Source: Lachnospiraceae bacterium | GTDB taxonomy: Bacteria; Bacillota; Clostridia; Lachnospirales; Lachnospiraceae | DNA length: 5,548 nt | Assembly: GCA_031285465.1 (NCBI GenBank) | Contig: JAITWD010000136.1 | Span: 1 to 5,548, forward strand | Direction: 5' to 3' | Shown here: one piece after another, positions 1-5,212 of the stretch | Layout of the letters: each line of letters begins with the position of its first letter | How positions within the stretch are numbered: position 1 is the first letter of the stretch | Notes under the pieces: model-generated | Databases searched by the model: none | What the model was told of the DNA's origin: nothing | What the model saw: the letters and a program-made list of their open reading frames with translations, nothing else | Position numbers and translations under genes: made by a program

Positions 1-36
1 AGCCCGATTAAGCTGTTTGATCAGATTAATCGGGCT
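1..36. repeat. Inverted repeat (hairpin) in the aroF leader
   Basis: Bases 1-11 (AGCCCGATTAA) are exactly complementary to 26-36 (TTAATCGGGCT). Inside the 14-base loop, 13-15 and 22-24 (CTG/CAG) can extend the pairing. The hairpin ends about 50 bases before the aroF start and is followed by an A-rich, not T-rich, stretch, so it is not a standard plus-strand intrinsic terminator. It could be a leader RNA structure, part of an attenuator, or the terminator of a minus-strand gene outside the window. The window edge prevents a decision. Confidence 0.6.
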
Positions 37-87
37 AAACTAAATAAAAATAAGGGGCAATTCCCCTCCAAAAGAAAGGATCCCATC

Positions 88-1104
88 ATGATCATCGTAA
101 TGCAACCCCATGCCGCCCCCTCCAGTATCGCGGCAATCACCCAATACATCGAACAAAACGGACTCACCGTCCACCTCTCCCACGGCGAAGAGGTCACCAT
201 CATCGGTATGGTCGGCGATAAAGCCAAGCTCTCCACCGAAAATCTCATCCTCTTCAAAGATGTTGACCGCATCATGCCGGTCACCGAAAGCTACAAGCTC
301 TCCAATCGCAAATTCCATCCTGAGCCCACCACCGTGGCGGTTGGTGCCAACACCACGATCGGTCCCGGCACCCTCTCCATTATGGCCGGTCCCTGTGCCG
401 TTGAAAGTGAAGCGCAGCTGATGGCGATCGCCCATGCGGTCAAGGACGCCGGTGCCACCATCCTGCGTGGCGGAGCCTATAAACCCCGGACCTCACCCTA
501 TTCCTTTCAAGGTCTGGAAGAAGAAGGTTTACGTTTCATGCAAAATGCCCGCGCCGAAACCGGACTGGCAACCGTCTGTGAGGTGATCAGCCAGGAAGCG
601 ATCGCGGCGGCGGTAAAATATGTTGATATGATCCAGATCGGTGCCCGCAACATGCAGAATTTTATTCTTTTAAAAGAAGCGGGACAATCGGGACTTCCGG
701 TATTATTAAAGCGCGGTCTGTGTGCAACCATCGATGAGTGGCTCAATGCCGCCGAATACATTATTGCCGCCGGAAATCCCAATGTCGTCTTGTGCGAACG
801 GGGCATCCGGACCTTCGAAACCGCCACCCGCAACACCCTGGATCTTTCCGCGGTACCGGTCCTTAAGGAAAAGACCCATCTTCCGATCATCGTCGATCCG
901 TCCCACTCCACCGGCTCCTACCGCTATGTTCCGTCAATGGCTAAAGCGGCGGTGGCCAGCGATGCCGACGGTTTGATGATCGAGGTACATGACGATCCGG
1001 CTCATGCCATGTCCGATGGTCCCCAGTCGCTCACCTTTGAAAAATTCAGTCGGCTGACCGCCGAATTACGTCCCTTCTGTGAATTGGTCGGACGACGTTT
1101 TTAG
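88..1104 (+). CDS. aroF: 3-deoxy-7-phosphoheptulonate synthase (DAHP synthase, AroA-I-beta type)
   Basis: This cytoplasmic enzyme condenses phosphoenolpyruvate with erythrose 4-phosphate, the first step of the shikimate pathway. The product is 338 residues. Residues 1 to about 70 form the small ferredoxin-like regulatory domain that mediates feedback control by aromatic amino acids in the Thermotoga maritima enzyme; the TIM-barrel catalytic domain follows. Visible motifs are GPCAVES (101-107), GGAYKPRTSPYSFQG (128-142), IQIGARNMQNF (182-192), LLKRG (206-210), CERGIRTFE (236-244) and VDPSHSTG (269-276). The four metal ligands of the family appear as Cys103, His273, Glu299 and Asp310. The ATG is preceded by AAAGGA at 75-80 with a 7-base gap, and this start gives the expected family length. 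tyrA follows 81 bases downstream. The gene appears intact, and the family assignment is very secure. Confidence 0.97.
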   Translation: MIIVMQPHAAPSSIAAITQYIEQNGLTVHLSHGEEVTIIGMVGDKAKLSTENLILFKDVDRIMPVTESYKLSNRKFHPEPTTVAVGANTTIGPGTLSIMAGPCAVESEAQLMAIAHAVKDAGATILRGGAYKPRTSPYSFQGLEEEGLRFMQNARAETGLATVCEVISQEAIAAAVKYVDMIQIGARNMQNFILLKEAGQSGLPVLLKRGLCATIDEWLNAAEYIIAAGNPNVVLCERGIRTFETATRNTLDLSAVPVLKEKTHLPIIVDPSHSTGSYRYVPSMAKAAVASDADGLMIEVHDDPAHAMSDGPQSLTFEKFSRLTAELRPFCELVGRRF

Positions 1105-1110
1105 AAAAAA

Positions 1111-1155
1111 CAAAACCAGTAGTTAAGCGAAAAGTTCTTTCAACTACTGGTTTTG
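1111..1155. repeat. Perfect 14-bp inverted repeat between aroF and tyrA
   Basis: Bases 1111-1124 (CAAAACCAGTAGTT) pair without mismatch with 1142-1155, around a 17-base loop (1125-1141). The loop can itself form a short GAAA/TTTC stem. On the plus strand the 3' arm ends in TTTTG and runs into a G-tract, so any terminator activity there would be partial. On the minus strand the hairpin is followed by GTTTTTT, the classical intrinsic-terminator arrangement, yet no minus-strand gene ends here. An attenuator, mRNA processing or stability element between aroF and tyrA, or a relic terminator, are all possible. Confidence 0.7.
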
Positions 1156-1185
1156 GGGGCGGCAGAACCGCAGATGGGAAAAAAT

Positions 1186-2286
1186 ATGAGTAAATTAACC
1201 TTTGGTTTTGTCGGCATGGGACTGATCGGCGGATCGATCGCCAAGGCCTTACGCAGCGAACAGCCTGATTGCACCATTATCGCTTATGATCTCGATGCCA
1301 CCACCCTTGCCACTGCGCAGAGTGAAGGCATTGCCGATGTGGTCACCACCGATCTGGATAGCCGATTGGGGCATTGCGATTATTTGTTTCTATGTGCACC
1401 GGTCGCCCACAATGAAGACAACCTCCTGCGCCTTAAGCCCCATTTGTCCCCCGACTGTCTGATCACCGATGTGGGCAGTGTCAAAACTCCCATTCACCGG
1501 CAGATCGCCCGTCTGGGTCTGGAGCGGCAATTTGTCGGCGGTCATCCCATGACCGGCAGTGAGCGCAGCGGTTTTACCAATGCCAAAGCGGTCCTACTGG
1601 AAAATGCCTACTATATCCTGACCCCCACCAATGCGGTTGCACCAGAGCTGCTTTCGTCACTGCGCACACTGGTGCTTTCGATGAAGGCGCTACCGCTGGT
1701 CATGACCTGCGAAGAGCACGATCATATTACCGCCGCGGTCAGCCATCTGCCCCACATCGTCGCCTCCTCTTTGGTCGGTCTGGTCCGGGACAGTGATTCC
1801 GCGGCCGGACAGATGAAAATGATCGCGGCGGGCGGTTTCAAGGATATCACCCGGATCGCCTCCTCTTCACCGGTTATGTGGCAACAGATTTGCCTAAATA
1901 ACCGCGATAACATCGGGGCACTACTCGGAGAATATATAAACGCCCTGACCTCCATAAGTGAGAGTATCAGGACCGGTGACGAAGCTGCGTTGATGGACTT
2001 TTTTGCCGATGCAAGAAACTATCGGGATTCATTTGTGGACAGTGCCAGCGGGCCGATCGCGCAATCACACGCCCTCTACATCGATATCCCCGATAAAGCG
2101 GGAGCGCTTGCCGCCATCGTCACCCTTTTTGCCGATCACGACATCAATATCAAGAATATTGGGATCAGCCATAATCGTGAGCAGGAAGAAGGGGTACTAT
2201 TGATCGAATTTTATGATGCGGCATCGGTCGGTAATTCGGGACGGTTGCTGACGGCGGCGGGATATGGGTATCATTGTAAGTCGTAG
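1186..2286 (+). CDS. tyrA: Prephenate dehydrogenase with C-terminal ACT domain
   Basis: The enzyme oxidatively decarboxylates prephenate to 4-hydroxyphenylpyruvate with NAD+, the tyrosine branch of aromatic synthesis. From ATG 1186 the product has 366 residues. The Rossmann nucleotide-binding loop GMGLIG lies at residues 10-15. HPMTG with the catalytic-type His120 is at 120-124, SHLPH at 186-190, and the GGFKDITRIASSSPVMW segment, with a conserved Arg, at 216-232. An ACT domain, commonly used for amino acid feedback, occupies about 295-343. There is no chorismate mutase domain. An in-frame TTG at 1153 and an ATG at 1174 also exist. I chose 1186 because the protein then begins right before the Rossmann strand and GGGA (1176-1179) sits 6 bases upstream; the TTG lies inside a hairpin arm. 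It is probably co-transcribed with aroF. No clear terminator follows the stop codon. Confidence 0.95.
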   Translation: MSKLTFGFVGMGLIGGSIAKALRSEQPDCTIIAYDLDATTLATAQSEGIADVVTTDLDSRLGHCDYLFLCAPVAHNEDNLLRLKPHLSPDCLITDVGSVKTPIHRQIARLGLERQFVGGHPMTGSERSGFTNAKAVLLENAYYILTPTNAVAPELLSSLRTLVLSMKALPLVMTCEEHDHITAAVSHLPHIVASSLVGLVRDSDSAAGQMKMIAAGGFKDITRIASSSPVMWQQICLNNRDNIGALLGEYINALTSISESIRTGDEAALMDFFADARNYRDSFVDSASGPIAQSHALYIDIPDKAGALAAIVTLFADHDINIKNIGISHNREQEEGVLLIEFYDAASVGNSGRLLTAAGYGYHCKS

Positions 2287-2324
2287 GGGAATAGGTATGT
2301 CATAGGATTACTCTTAGCAATCTG

Positions 2325-2999
2325 TCACAAGTATTTCTTGAATGTTTTTTTCATTTTTACCATAACATCAATCAGCCATTCGAACTGTATAAGCCATTGA
2401 CTATTATCTCTTAAATTTGTTGCTTTCTCTATTACAATACGGCTTGCTTTTCTTTCCGGAAGTTCTCTCCAACTAAACTTTAATCCCGTATCAACTTCTA
2501 TACTATCTTTGTTATCAAACAATGCCTTAAAAAGTTCCTTATCATCACTAATATGCAACTCCACATCCAGTTCATTTCTCTTTATAATCTGTGAAACTGC
2601 TATATAGCAAGCTGATGATCCAATGCTAAAATTCATCCAATGATCTATGGATGGTTTTCTTCGGTTAAATTCTTTTGCAAATTGAGCATTTTTAAAAGCA
2701 TAATCTTGAAACGCAACCCAATAATCATATCGCTGCTGCTCAACTCCGGTTACGGTATCACTCCTTTTAACTCCCTTTGCCCATTCATTTGGCTTTTCAA
2801 TTACTTCGAATTTAACTGCTGGATCAGATTGCCCAATACGAAACAGTTTAATCTCACATAAAAAAAGCCTATTTTTTCGTCTGTGTGGTTATGATTGCTA
2901 TATTATCATCTTCAGCAAGCCATGGCGTGAAATCTAGCGTTTCATGTCGCCACACTGTACGCAAATCTTTTATTTCTTCCAATTTTCTAATTTTTTCAT
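2325..2999 (-). pseudogene. Degraded DUF4268-family gene (frameshifts plus internal deletion)
   Basis: Three minus-strand frames carry pieces of one protein. Frame A (3000 to about 2893) encodes an N-terminal piece with IKDLRTVWRHE and LDFTPWLAEDDN. Frame B (about 2890 to 2861) encodes NHTDEKIGFF. Frame C (2861 to the TGA at 2325-2327) encodes LCEIKLFRIGQSDPAVKFEV, a KPNEW motif, then FSIGSSACYI, SWRELPERKASRI and QFEWLIDVM, a full C-terminal DUF4268 domain. Frames B and C meet in an A7 run (2860-2866, plus strand); one extra base would restore the family reading GFFLCEI. Between A and B, roughly 100 residues expected from my recall of the family are missing, including the conserved core with an EN-Q / HDHLG signature. 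The ATG at 2997-2999 follows a good SD (GGGAGATTAG) but meets a stop after nine codons. The C-terminal frame is open only to 2888. Function is unknown; relatives have been likened to PD-(D/E)XK nucleases. The low GC contrasts with the flanks and suggests acquisition. Confidence 0.85.
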
Positions 3000-3000
3000 T

Positions 3001-3040
3001 CTAATCTCCCATGCATTTCGCTAGTTCTATTTGCGAAACT
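3001..3040. repeat. Palindromic interspersed repeat, copy 1
   Basis: This 40-base segment matches 5126-5164 at 35 positions with a single one-base gap. Its core is TTTCGC (3016-3021) and GCGAAA (3033-3038), which pair across an imperfect loop. It fills the gap between the VanZ-like stop codon (3043-3045) and the ATG at 2997-2999 of the DUF4268 pseudogene. Its left edge, read on the minus strand as GGGAGATTAG, would be the SD of that pseudogene. Confidence 0.75.
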
Positions 3041-3042
3041 CC

Positions 3043-3549
3043 TCAAAGGTTATGCCTCTTTCGCCGCAACCGCTCATATCCATTACTCACCACCCACATC
3101 ACCCCTATCCCCGCCAGACAACCGCAGCAATCCAGCACCACATCGGCAATCCGGCCAGCCCTCCCTGGCACAAAGGTCTGGTGGAATTCATCGGCCGCCG
3201 CCAAAAGAGCCACAAAAAGAAAAGACCCCACCACCCCGCTTTGCCGCTTAAAGTGCCAGCATAAAGGGATGACAAAGGTCAACAGACCAAGCAGAGCATA
3301 TTCAGAAAAATGTGCCGCTTTCCGAACCACACCGTCCAGACGATCGATACTCTCTGGTGAATTGTTAAAGGGCAGATCAACCCTAAATAGCTTTTCTATT
3401 GTTGCCACGATCTGCTCGGTGACCGTCATACTCTGAACCGCCGATTCTGCCTGCGGCATTGCCGAGTAGCTGAATATAACCGCGTACACCGCGATTATCA
3501 AGCTTGCGGTGATAATGGTTATAATAACCTGTCCTCGCTTTTTTATCAT
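3043..3549 (-). CDS. VanZ-like integral membrane protein
   Basis: This 168-residue protein carries the VanZ-family signatures RKAAHFSEYALLGLL (76-90) and ADEFHQTFVPGRAGRIADVVLD (within 119-140). Predicted membrane segments lie at about 7-28, 83-98, 105-119 and 136-154, with a basic N-terminus (MIKKR) and a strongly basic tail (RLRRKRH). The family is named after a teicoplanin-resistance accessory protein, but most members are chromosomal and of unknown biochemical role. No van genes are nearby, so a resistance role should not be inferred. The ATG is preceded on the minus strand by AGGGATTAG with about 11 bases from AGGG to the start, a rather long spacing. It lies 139 bases downstream of the pilZ-type gene, and no convincing separate promoter was found. 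Confidence 0.9.
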   Translation of the reverse strand: MIKKRGQVIITIITASLIIAVYAVIFSYSAMPQAESAVQSMTVTEQIVATIEKLFRVDLPFNNSPESIDRLDGVVRKAAHFSEYALLGLLTFVIPLCWHFKRQSGVVGSFLFVALLAAADEFHQTFVPGRAGRIADVVLDCCGCLAGIGVMWVVSNGYERLRRKRHNL

Positions 3550-3578
3550 TGATCACTAATCCCTATCTTTATTTCATA

Positions 3579-3606
3579 TCTAAGTCATATATTCTAAGTC
3601 ATATAT
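3579..3606. repeat. Tandem duplication of a 14-mer
   Basis: TCTAAGTCATATAT occurs twice back to back without a mismatch (3579-3592 and 3593-3606) in the AT-rich gap between the VanZ-like gene and the PilZ gene. This looks like a recent slippage duplication or a repeated binding half-site in the leader of the VanZ-like gene. Confidence 0.85.
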
Positions 3607-3688
3607 CCATTAAATATCTCTGTTTCTCACTCAACATTACGCATTTTACAACAAAAGAAATTATATCCGTCATGCGCTTCGCTGGCCT

Positions 3689-4036
3689 TCACGTATTCAT
3701 CTCTCTGGTAGTTTGTTCGATGGTGGTATACACCTCTATCCGGGAGGCATCCTGCTCCGGCATACCGACGAAGAAGGCGCCATACTCATATCCGCCACCC
3801 TTATTCTTAACGCGGGCAACCTCCAATAATGCATGGATAACCTCTTTGGTCCAGATGCGTAAAAAGGCTTCATACACCGAACCGACCGGGAGCTCATCGT
3901 GACAAAAAAAACCGAGTCCACTCTTCGAAACATCTATAATGTTAATCACAAAATCCTGATCCGTGGTCACATCAATGCGCCTTATGACCAGATTAGTTTC
4001 CAGTCCTAACCGAGTACTTCTTCTCCGCTCTTCCAT
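3689..4036 (-). CDS. PilZ-domain protein (putative cyclic-di-GMP receptor)
   Basis: This small single-domain cytoplasmic protein has 115 residues from ATG 4034-4036. The two hallmark PilZ motifs are present and correctly ordered: RRSTR at 5-9 (RxxxR) and DVSKSG at 35-40 (DxSxxG). These normally bind cyclic di-GMP, so the protein probably senses that messenger and controls motility, adhesion or envelope functions; its target is not visible here. The frame is open further upstream to a GTG at 4100-4102, but that codon lies next to the -10 box of a strong promoter. ATG 4036 has GGTGGA six bases upstream and starts the domain at its usual point. A T8 run in the coding strand (3904-3911) encodes the GFFC segment. 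corA lies upstream on the same strand, ending 141 bases before the start. Confidence 0.92.
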   Translation of the reverse strand: MEERRRSTRLGLETNLVIRRIDVTTDQDFVINIIDVSKSGLGFFCHDELPVGSVYEAFLRIWTKEVIHALLEVARVKNKGGGYEYGAFFVGMPEQDASRIEVYTTIEQTTREMNT

Positions 4037-4093
4037 GTATTTCCACCATTTCCTTCCCGTCGTATGTTCCCCAAATGCGTATAACATATTACC

Positions 4094-4122
4094 ATTATAC
4101 ACTATTCACATTTTTATGTAAA
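4094..4122 (-). promoter_or_regulatory. Sigma-A-type promoter for the PilZ gene
   Basis: On the minus strand, TTTACA (4117-4122) and a consensus TATAAT (4094-4099) are separated by exactly 17 bases. Transcription would start near 4087, leaving a leader of about 50 bases before ATG 4036. This argues against the upstream GTG start and shows that the PilZ gene, and perhaps the VanZ-like gene after it, can be transcribed independently of corA. Confidence 0.8.
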
Positions 4123-4177
4123 GGCTGATGTTTGGACAATGTCGCCCGCGCGATGGCTCACTGTAACGGTTCACTGA

Positions 4178-5122
4178 TCACAGCCACTTTTTCTTCTTTA
4201 GGATCAAATAGACGGTCAGACTGCATAATAGCATCACTGCCAATGCCACCGGGTATCCAAGTGGCCAGTAAAGCTCGGGCATAAACTTAAAATTCATCCC
4301 ATAAACACCGGTAATAACGGTCAACGGTCCAAAAAACAGGGTCATCACGGTCAATTTATTTACCGTTTCATTCATCCCGATGGTCTGCTTACTGTCATGA
4401 ATAGTTAATATCTCACCACTTAATTCATAGAGACTGGCGGCAAAATCATAGAGCTTCCGCAAACGGCTGTCGATACTCCGGAAATAATGGACCTGCTTTT
4501 TTATCAGCAGTTCATTTTCGTCGATCAGCATTTCTTCCCCGATATAGGAAAAGGCGCGGAGGATTTTACGCACCGTGTAGGTGGTCGCACGCAACCGTCC
4601 GATTTCGGCGAGCTGACCATCTTTTGGATCGTGCATCACCGCTTCGGCAAGCGCTTCCAGTTCATCCTCGAGTCCCTCAAGCATTTCGGAATAATCGCTG
4701 GTCATGCGGCTAAAAATATAATAATACAGGCGCGCGATCGGATTGGCTTTGGTAGCATCAGCACTGGACGCGATCCGGTGCAGCTCGGCAACCATTGACT
4801 CCAGATGCTCATCCGCCGCAATAGGCAGGATTACCACCAGGTATTGTTGGTGCAAAAAGAGCGCCAGCTCCCGCTGGATGATCACCCCATCGCAAATGTC
4901 CATATGGATCAGACTGGTAAAATCATAACCGTCATAACTGGTATGGCGCATCGTTTCTTTTCGGTCCCGACACTCCCTGACAGCCCCTTCCTCCCACTCA
5001 AACCGTTCACTCAAACGGGGGATATCATCGGGAGTACCCAGCACAAAAATACCGTCGGTTGGCAGGACCTGCGGAATCGCTTCTATATATTCTTTATTGG
5101 TTGTACCATCAAGTATCAGCAT
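4178..5122 (-). CDS. corA: CorA-family magnesium/divalent cation transporter
   Basis: This inner-membrane channel of the CorA (2-TM-GxN) family has 314 residues. The N-terminal two thirds form the cytoplasmic domain, ending in a long helical region (about 145-255) rich in charged residues. Two transmembrane helices follow at about 257-273 and 288-308. The signature GMN lies at 275-277 within VYGMNFKFMPEL, and the C-terminus is the basic KKKKWL tail. Loop MPEL and tail closely resemble Thermotoga maritima CorA, so Mg2+ uptake is the likeliest activity, although other divalent ions cannot be excluded. The ATG at 5120-5122 is preceded by GGGGGA with a 7-base gap. That SD lies inside the edge of a palindromic repeat. 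queA is upstream on the same strand, so the two may form an operon. No clear terminator follows. Confidence 0.95.
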   Translation of the reverse strand: MLILDGTTNKEYIEAIPQVLPTDGIFVLGTPDDIPRLSERFEWEEGAVRECRDRKETMRHTSYDGYDFTSLIHMDICDGVIIQRELALFLHQQYLVVILPIAADEHLESMVAELHRIASSADATKANPIARLYYYIFSRMTSDYSEMLEGLEDELEALAEAVMHDPKDGQLAEIGRLRATTYTVRKILRAFSYIGEEMLIDENELLIKKQVHYFRSIDSRLRKLYDFAASLYELSGEILTIHDSKQTIGMNETVNKLTVMTLFFGPLTVITGVYGMNFKFMPELYWPLGYPVALAVMLLCSLTVYLILKKKKWL

Positions 5123-5125
5123 AAG

Positions 5126-5164
5126 CTAATCCCCCTGCATTTCGCAAGTTTTACTTGCGAAACT
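5126..5164. repeat. Palindromic interspersed repeat, copy 2
   Basis: Matches the repeat at 3001-3040 at 35 of 39 bases. It contains a perfect 10-bp stem (5140-5149 with 5153-5162, core TTTCGCAAGT) and a three-base loop. Its left edge CTAATCCCCC, read on the minus strand as GGGGGATTAG, supplies the corA SD. Confidence 0.8.
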
Positions 5165-5177
5165 GCCTGAATAAAAA

Positions 5178-5202
5178 TTTGAAAAATCTATGATTTTTCA
5201 AA
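5178..5202. repeat. 11-bp AT-rich hairpin downstream of queA
   Basis: TTTGAAAAATC (5178-5188) and GATTTTTCAAA (5192-5202) form a perfect stem with a TAT loop, beginning 10 bases past the queA stop. On the minus strand it is followed by TTTTTAT, so it might terminate queA transcription weakly. The stem has only two G/C pairs per side, which makes it a poor classical terminator. Confidence 0.55.
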
Positions 5203-5212
5203 CTAATCCCCC

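Larger units (their letters stand above)
5126..5212. mobile_element. Possible small insertion element with 10-bp direct repeats, between queA and corA
   Basis: CTAATCCCCC occurs exactly at 5126-5135 and again at 5203-5212. The 67 bases between (5136-5202) hold two strong hairpins: the TTTCGCAAGT stem and an 11-bp stem at 5178-5188/5192-5202. Deleting one direct repeat plus the 67 bases would leave the queA stop followed directly by GGGGGATTAGCTT and the corA ATG, a compact operon junction. This is the footprint expected of a miniature, non-autonomous insertion with target-site duplication. The segment has no coding capacity. The alternative is a chance or regulatory duplication of the SD sequence. 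Confidence 0.45.

Noticed and set aside
17..47. TTGATC ... TAAATA as an aroF promoter
   Set aside because: The spacing is 19 bases, both boxes are poor, and the -35 lies in the loop of the leader hairpin; not supportable.
88..435. Long open frames overlapping aroF on both strands
   Set aside because: They are shadows: composition is Pro/Ser/Arg- or Gly/Asp-rich, no family motifs appear, and the aroF frame is fully explained by conserved DAHP synthase motifs.
1153..1185. TTG (1153) or ATG (1174) as the tyrA start
   Set aside because: The TTG lies in the arm of the aroF-tyrA hairpin and the extra residues are not family-like; ATG 1186 starts just before the Rossmann fold and has its own SD-like GGGA.
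2328..2351. CAAG/CTTG mini-hairpin followed by T7 as a terminator for tyrA
   Set aside because: The stem is only four pairs with a five-base loop and a spacer before the T-run, too weak, and the bases are explained as the pseudogene C-terminus.
2640..2861. Plus-strand 73-residue open frame
   Set aside because: It is antisense to the DUF4268 remnant, has no recognisable motif or SD, and arises from AT-rich sequence.
3043..3549. VanZ-like gene as evidence for a glycopeptide-resistance cluster
   Set aside because: There are no vanHAX, ligase, or two-component genes nearby, and lone VanZ-like proteins are common in Firmicute chromosomes.
4037..4102. GTG at 4100-4102 as the start of the PilZ protein
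   Set aside because: The transcript predicted from the TATAAT promoter begins downstream of it, and the extra 22 residues precede the normal PilZ start, which has a better SD.
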